64,000 bases of DNA from Neltuma alba (GCF_004799145.2 NW_021636296.1:186001-250000), one strand, 5' to 3'. Shown: positions 47,761-59,911, counted from the first letter of the stretch. Numbers and translations are program-made. Notes: generated by a model from the letters alone, not told the origin.

Positions 47761-48778
47761 GGACAGCAGGACCGGGCTCTCCATGAAAATGTTGAATGGT
47801 AGTTCAGAGCAATGAAGAGACAATATGATTAATTCTGTCTGCTATAAGGCAATGAAGAGACGGGCAGACCATAGCAAAATGCTCTGAGATTGAAGGAGAG
47901 ACGCAGAAAAAATTGGGTAAAAGCTTGCATTGGTACAATGACCTCTACTATTATGGAATGACGAGGGAGTCCCAAGTAACCACTGGAAAGTGAAAAACGC
48001 ACATGGGTATAATACAGATTGCTTGGAAGGACTTTTCAAACAAGGCTGCTCTGCTCCGTGGTTGGCTACAATTTTATTACTTTATGATAGTGAGACTATG
48101 GCTGCCCATCTGCAGGTAAACCAGGACCCACGCACAGACGACATACATCAATTTGGTCCGCATATAATGGATTGGAGTTGCAGAGTAGATGGGTGAAGCA
48201 ATGGCACTGAAAGGTTTACTACGCAGGAGAGATGACGCCATCACCTGTGTCCATGCTCGAGCGCCGATGACGAGCAGGGCAAAGCAGGGCTCTTGGCATC
48301 ACTTCTCCTGCTAGTTGACCTCTCATTCCAATGAATGAACATAACATGTTGAAGGCAGGCTGGGGAGGTACGTATAGGTTTATGGGTTTAATTACTCTCT
48401 TCTATCTCTTGGATCTGTCTTGTCTTACCAATCACATGATGGATTTGCCTTTTATCATGCGCTAAAGTCTCCTTATCAAAGAGTCCAAAATAGATTTGAC
48501 GCAGCAATTTGTTAGTGAGGGTGATTTTCCAGAGTCCAGGGCTTCTTTTGGAACCTTGCCAATACTGCAAAAGCAACTGGCGAAATGAGATCGAATCTTC
48601 CATATATGATTGTTTCAGCCAAATTAAAAAGAACCCTTCCTAGTGATCATGATTGAGCTGCAGGAAAACAAGGTATGGCATCTAAAAGCGTTTAGAATAT
48701 ACTTCTCAGGCACTTGAAATCTGAAAGATAACAAATATGAGCTGCTTCAAGGCTAGTAGTTGCCTCCGATGACGACCA
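47761..48778. other. Intergenic, no gene seen
   Basis: GC content is somewhat higher than in surrounding repeats, but open frames are short and without motifs. It may be older retroelement debris continuing from the LINE fragment; nothing firm can be said. Confidence 0.4.
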
Positions 48779-48812
48779 TCAGTCAATCTTTTTTTCATGC
48801 ACTCAGTCAATC
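48779..48812 (-). mobile_element. Possible micro-insertion with 10-bp duplication
   Basis: TCAGTCAATC at 48779-48788 recurs at 48803-48812 with seven T plus CATGCAC between. The polarity agrees with a - strand poly-A insertion. Confidence 0.45.
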
Positions 48813-48974
48813 ACTACTTTAAAAGATAGAACTTCAGAAATCTTGGCTAAGATAATTTTATCTCATAACTTTGGGTGGTAGTCATGATTTTTCTTTTTCT
48901 TTTTTCAAAGATAGATGTTTAAAACCTTTTTAAATAATTACTTTCATGACTTTTTTGTATCTTTAACTTGCAAC

Positions 48975-49017
48975 GTAAAAGTAACTTTTTTTTTTTTTTT
49001 ATCAAGGTAAAAGTAAC
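48975..49017 (-). mobile_element. Micro-retroinsertion with 11-bp target duplication
   Basis: GTAAAAGTAAC at 48975-48985 recurs at 49007-49017. The 21-base insert is fifteen T followed by ATCAAG, i.e. CTTGAT plus poly-A on the - strand. Confidence 0.55.
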
Positions 49018-49211
49018 CTCTTTAAGCTGCCTAGTCCAAACGGGCTATCAGTTTGGATTTTATGCTACATCAATATATTATGATATGTACGTCCGGCATA
49101 TTTATAAAGAAGTTAACACAAATGACATTTCCTTCTCTAGTGTCTGATTTATTTTTCTACCAACTTCTAGTGTCTGGTTTATAAATAATGATGTCTAATT
49201 TATAAATAATA

Positions 49212-49269
49212 CTTTTCCAGTCATAAATCTAAGACCCACTTTGTAGTATTAGATTTAGGACCGGAAGAG
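49212..49269. mobile_element. Miniature Stowaway-like hairpin, 58 bp
   Basis: CTTTTCCAGTCATAAATCTA and its near reverse complement TAGATTTAGGACCGGAAGAG bracket an 18-20-base loop, with TA on both sides. It is one of the smallest members of the family in the window. Confidence 0.65.
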
Positions 49270-50174
49270 TAGTATTTGTTATAAAATTTATATTTTATAT
49301 TAATACCAATGCTTATAATTTTACCAACATGATATGCAACGGACAATGCATAAATCTTTTTGGATGTTCCCTGCATAGCCTTTGTATTTTATTCCATCAC
49401 AAAAGCAAGATTTTGAATCTTACTTTATTTTGTTAGCATTTTGAACGTGCATGTTTCTGCCAGTTATATCTATTGATATCATGTTACTCTTAACAGTTAA
49501 CAGAATGAAAAAGTATACAGAATTATTTTTAAGTTTAAAGTTAACAGTCTGAAAGTTTACTCCTAAAAATCCGTCCACGTCAGTTAATGGTGTCAAAATA
49601 AACTTGGGGCTCGGATGATAAACTGGAGGGAAAATTATCACATGTATTTGAAGCGACACGTCAATTGGAAACAAAGGATTCAAACGAGTTTGGTTGGAGA
49701 CTGACTCAGAAGTGGCCTGGAGGTTAGTCAGCAAACGGCGTGTAAGAATTAAGAAGCTTCATGCAGCTTTAATTTAGCTTGAGAGTGAAGCTTTCACTTG
49801 CTTGCCATGAGGGCAATGGAGTTGCGCCAAGTTGGTTTCCCATGCATGCCCATAGAAGTAATCTTGGCACTGTCTTTCTCTTTCATGATTATCCCCTTGA
49901 GACTTCATGCATCTGAAGTCTCTCTAAATCGAAGCCAGTGATACTTAGGGACAAAACCACAATATGTTCGTTCTCTTCCTTTATAAAAGTAGTGTTTTCC
50001 TGACCCTGAGAAAAATAATCTGAACTGTGCAGTGTCTAATAAAAATTTAAAATATTTTCTTTCACATTCTGTAAAGGAGAAAAAATATATAAAACCTCAT
50101 GTTTGAGCATGTAACATGTCCTAAATTGAAGCTTGTGACGCTCAGTGACCAACCGCGTGTATTACGACAATATA
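49270..50174. other. Intergenic, no gene seen
   Basis: AT-rich, with one 104-codon frame on the - strand (49420-49734) lacking motifs or splice partners. Nothing else recognised. Confidence 0.4.
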
Positions 50175-50820
50175 GGGCTTGTTTGAATTGATTTATAAAT
50201 AATTTTTTAAACATAATGTACAGAATATGAAATAAATAGGGTTAAGGTGCGCCCAGCACCCCGAACTATTTACCCATGTGCGTCCAGTGGCCTAAAGTAA
50301 TTTTGGGCGCATCCAGTGTCCTAAACTAATTAAAATGGTGCGTCCATATCCTAAGCTAACATAAATATTATGTTTAACCGTTACTTTCCTGACTCAACTT
50401 AAAGCTGATCCCAGATATTCTACATGGTAAACACATGGATACCTGATGTGTATTATTCTTACTCAAAAGTCAATTTATTTAGAAGAAAAGGAAGGAAATA
50501 AATTCAATTTTGAGTAAGAATAATACACATCAAATGTCCATTTATCTACCATTTAGAATATTTGGGGTTAACTTTAAACTGAGTTAGGAAATTAACAGTT
50601 AAACATAACATTTCTGTTAGCCTAGGATATGAACGCACCATTTTAATTAGTTTAGAACATTGGATGCACCCAAAATTACTTTAGGCCACTGGACGCACCT
50701 GGGTAAATAGTTCGGGATGCTGGACGCACCTTAACCCAAATAAATATATAAAGAGAGTTTTGTCTCGATTCACGTAAACTTGTTTAGAAGTATTTTTTGA
50801 TTGGAGCTCTAAACAAGCCC
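50175..50820. mobile_element. Tourist-like MITE interrupted by a MULE element
   Basis: Ends GGGCTTGTTTGAATTG and CTCTAAACAAGCCC. Removing the nested 499-bp element and one 9-bp duplication leaves about 138 bp, the family's normal size, homologous (reverse orientation) to 46204-46336. No 3-bp duplication is visible at its outer edges. Confidence 0.7.
50239..50737. mobile_element. Mutator-type (MULE) long-inverted-repeat MITE, copy 2, 499 bp
   Basis: Starts GGGTTAAGGTGCGCCCAGCA and ends GCTGGACGCACCTTAACCC. It is flanked by a perfect 9-bp duplication AAATAAATA (50230-50238 and 50738-50746). Nearly the whole element is one inverted repeat with a short centre (AGAAGAAAAGGAAGG near 50480). Same length as copy 1 at 6992-7490. 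Confidence 0.92.
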
Positions 50821-50875
50821 GCCACAACAAGCCACCTTACCCGAAAATCCAACCCTCCCGGAACTTAAAATTGGC

Positions 50876-51094
50876 ATGTCCATCGATGATGGCGGATCCA
50901 ATGGCAAATTTAACACCAACAAGCTGAACCCACTGGGCTCAGATTTTCCTTGTTGCCTGCGACCCCGACCTTCAAATATTTGCTATGCAATTTACCCCAT
51001 ATCGGGGTATTGCTTGCCCATCGACGGTGCCGATTCCTACGGGCAGTATACCACAAACTTGCTGAATCAGCCACATGGGCGAAACATCCTCTAG
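50876..51094 (+). promoter_or_regulatory. Upstream open reading frame overlapping the EXO5 start
   Basis: A 72-codon frame (starts MSIDDGGSNGKFN, ends HGRNIL) overlaps the EXO5 start codon by 20 bases in another frame. If the transcript starts upstream of 50876, ribosomes would meet this ATG first. It has Cys/Pro-rich, non-conserved-looking content and no domain. Transcription start is unknown, so a regulatory role is inferred. Confidence 0.35.
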
Positions 51095-53996
51095 CGTGCC
51101 GGTTAAAACAAACAATAATGTTCCTGAGATCCCAATTGAGATCGTCAGTGATGAAGAGATGGCTATTATTGAAGCTGCTCTAGCATATGCTCGTTCTTTC
51201 ACTTTTTCTGTTGCCCCTGCAATACCATCACCCACTTTCCCCTCCCAGCTTCACATAAATGGGAAATCCCCCGTTCGATCAATTGCCGTTCTATCTAACA
51301 AGGGTTTCTCCAATTGTTCTCAATCTGACATTGAGGATTCCGGCAACATGCTGAACACCCAGAAAAGGAGAAGAGAGGCCGAATCGTATCTGCACCGCTT
51401 CAGGAAAAATAGGGGCTTGTCTATCACCGATATTACATCTACGGTATCAAATTTTGACCTTTTCTGTGTTGGGCTGTGGATGGAACTTATTTTGGGTTTT
51501 TAACTTTCCTGCCAATGTTACATGAAGCCTCGTCCAGTGTCAAGTTTTTGTTTTTCCTTTCTTGAAAAGTATAAAAATTAAAATACATAAGATAATATTT
51601 TTTGTTGCCATCACTGATTTGTCCATTTCGTGGAATCAGGGCCACAATCATCTTAACCTCGTTAGTTAAATGTAATGTTAGGAATGGTGCCAAAAACAAA
51701 TGGAATTTACTCTCCGTTATGGAGCACAAAAGATAACCAAAGCTATGAAAGCTGGGATTGCTCGACACGTTAAACTTGAAGAAGAGGTACTTTATTGTTA
51801 TCTCAAGTCCTGACTACTTGAATTCTTATTGCGGGCGTCTCACATGATCATATCTTTGAATGTTGATTTGCAGATTATAAAACGGGTGGCAGTGAAGATC
51901 AAATCACATGAAGATTTTTGGGCCTTGAAGTTCATTAATTTTATAAATGGTGTTAACCAATTACAGTTAGAAGGAGTCACTCGTGAACTGCCCATGTAAG
52001 TTGACATTTTATCAGTCTATTTTCATGTATTTTGTTTGATCAGGATTTGATGCCGCATGTAAGCGATTGCCACGTTATGAAAGGGGATGATGCATCTGAG
52101 TTATTCATAAATTTTATTGAGGGAGTTGAATTGTTAATGGCTTGTGAGGTGCAGCTTCCCATATATTTCATAAATGTGTGATTGTTTAAAGGTTATTGTT
52201 CTTGATTTTGTAGAAGGTGGATTTTAAGTCCAAAGATAACATTTTCATTGTTTTGGCTTTAGTTACTATAGAAATTGTTTTGCCTCTTCCAGGGAAAATT
52301 TGATTTGTTTTGTCTTTTTTGAATGAAACGTTCCATCACTAGCTGTGTCTTTTTTTCCTTATTGAAACCATAGAACATTAAAATATGCGGTAAAGGATGC
52401 ATTTGAAGGGAAAAATCCACCCACTGAATTTGACAAATGCTACAACGAGATCGTAAATCTTGCTTTTAATGTTTCTGTTGACATATTCTGTTTTGGTGAA
52501 TTCTGGTCCATTATGGCATATATGCTTTATAGTTTAGACTTCCCTTGGCGGACTTTCTCCCACTAGTGGTCATGATGAAGCGTTCCTCTGATGTCAGAAT
52601 AGGCTTTGCAGAGGGTGTATGGATGGTGGGTGTAATTGATGAGATTCGTTTGCCGCAGACATTACATAATCGAAATCCCATACTAATTGACACAAAAACC
52701 CGTTCTCGAGATACACTTCCTTCTGAACCACAACGAAGAAATGGAAGGTGTGTATATTATTCTAGCATTAATGTCATTTCATTGGGACGCGAAATTGCAA
52801 GCCAATGATTCATTTAGTTATATTTTGCTCTTTTTTTCTTGGTAGGCTGCAGTTAATGTGTTACAAGTATATGTGGGACAATTTGGTTGCTCGCAAGTTC
52901 CCCTCTAAACATTTTTTTGATTCTTTCGGTTTAAACCCTCACCATACTCTTTGCGAAGATCTGCAAGGGGAGAGTGGGGATTCTGGATTCTCTGCATTGG
53001 TAAGTGGAACTTGGGCTCCTGAGCTCCTAATATTCCCTGAGGCAATGCTACGGTGTGCAAGGAAGTGTTTTCTAGAAAGAAAATGAGAAATGCACCTAGA
53101 GAGGAAATGGGACAGGTGCATTTCCCATTTCCTTTCTATACAAACATTGCATCAGTCTTTGTATTGAGGAATATGTAATTTCCCCCAGCGTGTCAAAGAA
53201 TACATCTCATACTCATAATGATTGAAAAAAATTTGTGAATTACCCGCTGTATCAAGTATAACGGAGCTTGATATAATTTTGCCTTTCTATTGCACAGTTG
53301 GTGTTTTGATTCGAAAATGCATCATTTAGTTACTGATCAGCCATTACAATTCTGAAATGGTCAAATGTATTATGGTGAAGATAATCTTTCATTGTTATTT
53401 TTCAAATTGGCAATAAGTAGACCCTTGATGATGCGGTGACGCATTACAAAATTCCGCGTGCAGTGCTGGGTGCGGCTCACGATCAGCTTCTATTGAGGTG
53501 AGTAACAAAATCTCTCGTTATAGATATGCAAGTTTTAACAGCATATCTTTATTGATACAAGTTTCGTCTTTGTGAAACATCCGTAATTTTGCCTTTTGGC
53601 TTCCTATTGGAGCCCTGTCCTTTTTCCTGGAATGGCTCCTATCGGAAAATTCTTCATCAATAATTAAGAGGATGAAGAGGATACATTAGAGGAAGAAAAA
53701 TGACGTTACTTTGTTTGCTTTGTGACAGATACGAGTCACAGAAGGATCATTCACTGCTTGGTGAAGATAAATTTGCATATGATCCTAAGTGGCTAAAGGA
53801 TCAGATTCAAACATGTCTTAAATTTTGGGTTGGAGAGGAAGAAGCTAGGTATGTCCCAGAGGATGAGCGCTGGAAATGTAAATTCTGTCAATATGTTTCT
53901 ATCTGTCCTGCATACACTAATGCCGCGCAGCCGGTGGTTCTCCCTAATCCTTGCGATGACTCAAATATCAAAGAAAGCCAAGGCCCATGCGAATAA
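51075..53996 (+). CDS. EXO5: Exonuclease V (EXO5/DEM1-type), Fe-S single-strand exonuclease
   Basis: PD-(D/E)XK-fold single-strand DNA exonuclease related to RecB/AddB nucleases; family members act in DNA repair and, in yeast, mitochondrial DNA maintenance. The plant protein is annotated as chloroplastic in relatives, but no clear transit peptide is seen here. Seven exons, 51075-51443, 51682-51786, 51874-51995, 52598-52747, 52846-52999, 53421-53497 and 53729-53996, join to 414 aa. Motifs: VPEIPIEIVSDEEMAIIE near the N-terminus; LSITDITSTEWCQKQMEF; catalytic Asp213 (MVGVIDEI), Asp230 and Lys232 (PILIDTKTR); RLQLMCYKYMWDNLV. The [4Fe-4S] ligands are Cys126 (EWCQ) and Cys376, Cys379, Cys385 (KCKFCQYVSICP). 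All key residues are present. The exon 4 acceptor (before 52598) was chosen because it alone restores the frame. Confidence 0.93.
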
Positions 53997-54828
53997 TTGC
54001 ATCTTCCTTCAAGTCAATTCTCTGTGGTTGTACAAGAAGGGCCATCGTTCTTGTAGACGGGTGTAATTATTTCCTTGTTTGTCTGCGAAAGTTGCAGAGA
54101 ATGTAATTATAACCCAATGTGGCTGTATGTTTTAATGTCCAATTAATTACTCCCAAATTGTAAAAAAGAGGGCAGGGTGAGTCTTATCCAGACTCGTGAA
54201 TTTTCTCCCTTTCTAGGACGGAATATAGGAGAAATAGGAGGTTTGAGTAGGGACAATATGTTATTTTTAGATTTATATTAGAATATTTGGTCTTTTTAAA
54301 TAATTTTAATTTTTATGATCCTCTTTTATAAATATTACTCTTTATTAGTCCTTCTCTCTGATTCTCCCAGTTTTTAAATTTAAAAGAGACATGGCTTCAA
54401 GGCCAATATTGTCAAATTGTCAATCACTCTTTTACAAAATCCAAATAATTTATTTAGGATTTTTATTGTAGGTTTGTTTCTCAAATGTCTATGCTTTTTT
54501 TTTTAAAAAAAAGTCTTCGTTTTAAAAAATTTTATAATTTTTTCCCCAAAGATGGCGGGACGGCTGTAGCCTGTAGGCCTCTAGGCCTATAGCCCACTTT
54601 TATTTCCCTTCAAGCCACCCAAATTCGCTTGGTGGGAAATGAGATTAATGGTTAATTGGGGTTATTTTAGATATTTAGAATAATTCATTATGATTATTTA
54701 AATAAAGATATTTATTCATTATGATTAGGATTTTATGGGTTTATCTTTTTCTAGATTATTTTAGATTTATTTATTTTTAATATAACAGAATATTTAAACT
54801 AGTTAAATCATCTTATCATTATCTTTTA
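53997..54828. other. EXO5 3' UTR and AT-rich intergenic DNA
   Basis: About 150 bases of probable 3' UTR, then AT-rich DNA with homopolymers (T run and A run at 54497-54512). No gene. Confidence 0.5.
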
Positions 54829-55220
54829 GGGTGTGTTTGGTATGAGGGATTTGGGAGGGAGGGGAGGGATTTTAATCATTTCTCCTTCTTTGGCAACACA
54901 CAAATTTTAGGAGGGGAGAGAAAATTTTTTAAAATTTCCCCTCCCCTCCCTCCAAAATTGGGAGGATTTGGAGGGAAATGGTAATATCTTGTCATATTAT
55001 GACCATTATGCCTATATTTTGTCATGTTGTGACCATTATGTCTATATTTTGTCATGTTGTGACCATTATGCCCACGCCTTAAATAAAATAAGAGCAAAAT
55101 TGTCCATATTAAAATATTTTTCCCTCCCTTCCCTTTTTTTTTTATAAATCCAAACAAGATAATATTAAAATCCTTCCACTCCCCTCCCTTCCCCTTTCTC
55201 TCATTGAGCCAAACATACCC
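54829..55220. mobile_element. Tourist-like MITE, 392 bp, with internal minisatellite
   Basis: Ends GGGTGTGTTTGGTATGAGGG and TTGAGCCAAACATACCC, flanked by TTA (54826-54828 and 55221-55223). Sub-terminal G-rich blocks (GGGAGGGAGGGGAGGG) face C-rich blocks (CCCCTCCCTTCCCC) at the other end. The centre holds a 30-bp tandem repeat. Confidence 0.85.
54989..55078. repeat. 30-bp tandem repeat, three units
   Basis: Units at 54989-55018, 55019-55048 and 55049-55078 share TTGTCAT-TT-TGACCATTATG. The last unit diverges at its end. The array lies wholly inside the MITE. Confidence 0.85.
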
Positions 55221-55609
55221 TTAAAGATTAGATTAGGATTTGATTTTAAATTTGAATTTGATTTATAATTTTATTATTTATAGGGCTTCATAAATAGTCA
55301 GGGTTTTGCATTTGTATTCGATCCAATCACCTTACCTCTCTTTTTTCCCTCTCTTCCAGCTGACCCTTCCGCAACAGCATCCCCTCTTTTTCTTCGTGAC
55401 ATGGTTTTAGAAGAAATATTACAAGTTTTTGACAAGTTTAATGAGTTAACCTCTCTTTAACCCTATGTCTGATTTTTACGCAGTGTTAAGTAAGTCAAAC
55501 CCGGTTTTTTTACTAGAGGGGGCGGGCATTCAGCTAACTTCTGACACGTAACTTACTATCTCCGGCTAACAAGGTATCATACTCATTCAATATATTTACT
55601 AATTAATAC

Positions 55610-55875
55610 AAATTTTGATTTTTTAAGTTTGTTCTTATTTTGATTTTAGTTTTTTAAATTTTAAACCATAAGTTTTTGTCCTATAAATTTCTTTTATTTA
55701 AAATAATAGTCTTTATAATCCAATAAACAATTTCTTTTTATTTAAAATAATGGTCTCTATAATCCAATAAAAACTTGGATAATTTTTCCCTTTAAAGGAT
55801 CAAAATCTATTATTTGAAACTTGAGGGACCAAAATCAAAATAAGAACAAACTTGAGGGACCAAAAATTATATTAA
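55610..55875. repeat. Dispersed AT-rich repeat, copy 2
   Basis: Homologous in block order to 6750-6980. Includes an internal duplication of about 50 bases (TTTATTTAAAATAATAGTCT and TTTATTTAAAATAATGGTCT) and a repeated CTTGAGGGACCAAAA motif. Confidence 0.5.
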
Positions 55876-55895
55876 CCTTATATTTATATGTAATA

Positions 55896-56166
55896 CTCTT
55901 CCAATTCTTAACATAAGATCTATTTAACTAATTTGATTAGATTAATAAAGTTAGGTAAGTTAGTTAATTATAAGAAATGTGACACGTTTTTCCTAAAATA
56001 CCATAATCATCTTTCTTAATACCCCCTCTTTCTCTTCTACTTGATTATAGTTGAAGGAGTATTTATAGGAATAATTTAGAAAAAATTGATAAATGTAAGA
56101 AATGAGTCTTATGTTTAGAATCAAAATCAACTCAACAATTGAGTCTTATGTTAAGGACCAGAGAAG
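55896..56166. mobile_element. Stowaway-like MITE, 271 bp
   Basis: Ends CTCTTCCAATTCTTAACATA and TGTTAAGGACCAGAGAAG with TA flanks. It is the same length as, and closely similar to, 22353-22623. Confidence 0.85.
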
Positions 56167-56464
56167 TATAAAAATTAATTGTGAATCTCATGTATTAAAG
56201 ATGGAATATATAAGTTATAGAAACTAACTTTACTCATGGGCTATGAAACTAACGACATTCCGTTTCAAAAATACAAACTCACATGTAAATTCTCTTTGTT
56301 ACCTAAAATAATGTATGTTTGAGAAGAAGAATTCATAAACTGTTCATTTCAGGTTCAGGATGTGACCAATAGAACGTCATGGAACGTTTCGGACGATCTT
56401 AATGCATGAGGCCCTACCCCGGACCTTGCAGTGCAACAGCATGTCAAAGACGAAGTGGAGATAA

Positions 56465-56740
56465 CGAATTAAAAAGTTAATTGATTAATTTAAGTATATT
56501 AAAAAAGTTTGTTAAGTTAGTTATTTCTAATAAATATGCGTTGTCTTTCCTAAAATATCCTTATTAATTACGTGCATTAGCTATAACTATCATTTAATAA
56601 AATCTTTAATATGTAAAACTACTATAAAGACTAATTTAGAAAAAAATAAATAAATATAAGAGACAAAGTTGATTAGGGTCTTATATTTAAGACCGGATTA
56701 AAAATCAAACTAACTCTTACGTTAAAAACAAAAGAGTAGT
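56465..56740. mobile_element. Degraded Stowaway-like MITE
   Basis: Contains the family blocks GTTAAGTTAGTTATTTCTAA, GCGTTGTCTTTCCTAAAATA and ATAAATATAAGAGACAAAGT, in the same order as 57708-57965, but lacks clear ends. Confidence 0.5.
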
Positions 56741-57707
56741 TTGTGTTTTAGGCATCATTCTTCACAACAGTCACAGTTTGAGTTGAAACACCGTGATGCG
56801 ATGCATGTGTAGGCGGGAAGGATTCATACTCAACAGTAATATGGAATACCAACTAAAGTTGAGTATAGCCAAACGAGTATAAATCTCTTGTGATCTGATA
56901 AATCAATATTTAAATATCCGTTAGAAAAAATACTCATATTTAATATCTAATAGTGTTTCGAAACTCGAATGGACTTAAATCTATGGAAGGAAAAAAAAGA
57001 CAGCAATATGGAAAGAGAATGCGAAATCGGATTCGATCTCGAACTCCGGACTATTAATATCTATCCCTCTAGTTCAAAAAATAAAGCAAGCGAAACGTTC
57101 TGCACGTTTTCCTCTGAATTTCTAAGAAATCCTTCCAATTCTCACGCGCGTTGACGAACACTACCCTCATACTACCTTGTATTGTTTTTTCCCCCTCTCT
57201 TGGGCCGATGAAGACTGGCTTTCTTTGACTCTGCAAGTTCTTGATTCCCTGCTTTCTATGCAAATACTTGATCCTCTACGTCTTTGACTGGTCATAACTT
57301 AGTCAAATTTCCATTTGATTTCCCTATTTTTATGTCCCCTTTTTTAGCTTCTTTCACCGGTGATGGGCTATGTGATTGATACAAAGTGGACGCTGTTTTG
57401 GACTGCTTTACTTTATTTACTTTCATTTATTTGCCGCATTTAATTAACATGATGAAATGATTGAGCTGCATGTAATCAAATAGAAAATAATATTCAAACC
57501 AGAAGAGAACAAGCGTGGTATACAGAGTCAAGATTAATCCACGATAAACTAACACTCCAATATTAATTAGGGCAGCACCTATTTTATGATGCCAGTCAAA
57601 TAAAAACGTTCTTGGAAAAGTGGAAGCCTCCGTTCAGACAGGCATGTCAAGATTATATTGAACACCGCTCATCGATATTCCACCAGCAAGTTACTATTTA
57701 TATTATA

Positions 57708-57965
57708 CTCCTCCGGTCCTAATTATAAGACCCAATTGACTTATTTGAGGAAATTAAGGAAGTGAGTTAAGTTGGTTATTTATAATAAATAAGTGTTGTC
57801 ATTCCTAAAATATCCTTGCTAATTAAGTATATTGGCTAAAACTATCATTATTAGAAGGATTATCTTGGAAAAAAATACATAAATATAAGAGACAAAATGG
57901 ATTGGGTCTTATAATTAGGACCAAATAAAAAGTCAAATTGGGTCTTATAATAAGGACCGGAGGAG
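57708..57965. mobile_element. Stowaway-like MITE, 258 bp, intact ends
   Basis: CTCCTCCGGTCCTAATTATA and TATAATAAGGACCGGAGGAG are near-perfect inverted repeats, with TA at 57706-57707 and 57966-57967. It is probably one of the younger insertions. Confidence 0.9.
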
Positions 57966-57979
57966 TATATATTACTTTG

Positions 57980-58207
57980 GAGAACTCATTTGATTTTTAT
58001 TTTGGTTGTAAATATAAGAACACAATCTATTTTATCTCTTATATTTATATATATTTTAAGATAGTTCTTGTAATAATGGTAATTCTAGTAAAGATACGAA
58101 TATTTTAGAAAAGACAATACCTACTTATTACAAATAACTAACTTAACTAATTTTCTTAATATGTTCAAATTAGTTAACTAGCTCTTATATAAGGACAGGA
58201 AGTATTA
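57980..58207. mobile_element. Degraded Stowaway-like MITE, reverse orientation
   Basis: Shares ACAATCTATTTTATCTCTTA, TTAGAAAAGACAATACCTAC and TTAGTTAACTAGCTCTTATA with 1644-1962 in the same order. It directly adjoins the intact element at 57708-57965, so two family members lie back to back. Confidence 0.55.
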
Positions 58208-58949
58208 TGAGTCAATCTACTCTATAAAGTTTACTCCCGTTGAAATGAAAATATATAGTGCTTTTGGAGAAGACCGGGTCCTTCAGTTGCAGCCACTAGA
58301 GAAGGGAAACCAAAGATTAATTGCATCTACTGTGTGCCGAGATTTGATGGGGGTCATCGAGCTTCCTAATGTTCACACATGCAACTTAATTTTCTAATAT
58401 CTCTTTCTTTTCTCAATTGTTTGAACTTAAAAATAAAAAAATTTCTATTTCCAGTATGAAATATAAACATCACTTAGTGGTGGAATATCTGCTTGTGATG
58501 GTGATAAGATAGAAAAGTCCAGGGGACGATGGTCGGGTTTCACCAAAGAGGCCGCGCAGGATCGGGTTGTAAATTTGTAATAACGAAAAATAACTACGCA
58601 GATTCAAATCACTGCCAAAGCTTATGGCTTCAGATCATGAAAAGACAGAAGCATACCATTAACTCATCTTGCAGATGATTCCACAGGGCTGGTCCAACGT
58701 GAGGTCTCTGATACGGATATTTCATCAATAAAATCTGTGCATTTTAATTTCTTTACGTCTTATTATACGATTTTGTTTTCTAAATTTTTGAAAAGAAAAG
58801 GAGAGATCACAATTGTTGAATTGCAGGCGCCATAAAGCTGAAGCTAGTCATGGCTATTCTGTATATACAGTGCAAGAGCTTCTGATATATACCACCGATT
58901 TATTTTAAGTTCTAACTCATCGACGACTGCTTATTACGGTACGGTACCA
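58208..58949. other. Intergenic, no gene seen
   Basis: No open frame of note and no clear repeat ends. It separates two clusters of DNA-transposon relics. Confidence 0.4.
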
Positions 58950-59236
58950 GTTTCAGTGTTTATCATTTTGATAAGCATCCTAAATTCATCAAATTTAAAT
59001 CGTTTATATTCGATTTAAATAGTTCAGATTTAAAATCTTTAATTAATTATTTTTAAATAAAAAATATTTTTAAAAAAAATTATAATTAAAAGATTATATT
59101 TATTTGAGATTCTATACATATTAAAATAATTATTTTAAACAAATAAAAAAAATCAAATTTAGACCATCTAAATGAGATATGGGCAGTCCAGATCTGATGA
59201 GTTTAAAGTACTTAACAAAATGATGAGCACCGAAAC
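58950..59236. mobile_element. TIR element, about 287 bp, related to 14462-14706
   Basis: GTTTCAGTGTTTATCATTTT at the left matches the reverse complement of AAAATGATGAGCACCGAAAC at the right, and AAATTCATCAAATTTAAA/GATGAGTTTAAAGTACTTAA continue the inversion. No certain target duplication; superfamily uncertain. Confidence 0.65.
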
Positions 59237-59911
59237 TAGATCTCTATTGTTGGCACCAAAAAACCAAAAAGAACTGGGCCCCGTTAATTAATTCTTACTT
59301 AAATTTATACATATATGGATATATATATCATATATATTCCTCCATCAGTACAAGAAATTAAGTATTTAGATATCGGACATCATATCCATGCAAATACTCT
59401 TCGCTTTCTGACTCAGCTGACGTTTCGATTGGTTAATATTCACATATAAAGCTTGAACATTTGACACAACTAACGGAAACTCGTCTCTTGAGCGAATCAT
59501 AGTTTGAGAATTTGTTTATACTGATACTGCCGGAGAGCCAGCATATCACAGTTGTTGTAAAATCACTATACTGGGACGAAAATTACAAATATATGAGTAA
59601 TATAATAGCCACACACAGTGACAGCGTGAACTTTTGTGTGAACAGTAGGCGTCTTCAATATATATTATAGTAATACTGGCGATTATGTGCATTATATTCA
59701 GCTAAACTCCTTATCTCTTGAATCATCAACGATGCAGCAGGTTTGGCAATATATAGTACAAAAAGGATCTAGTGGATATCATAAGTAGTTACATTTTCCT
59801 GTATCGTTGACAGTACTCCTACGTATAATATTAACTAGTATAGTATTTTGTTTCGTTTATACTTTATTGCACTAGTTGTCTATATCCAATGAATATATCA
59901 TAGACATAATA

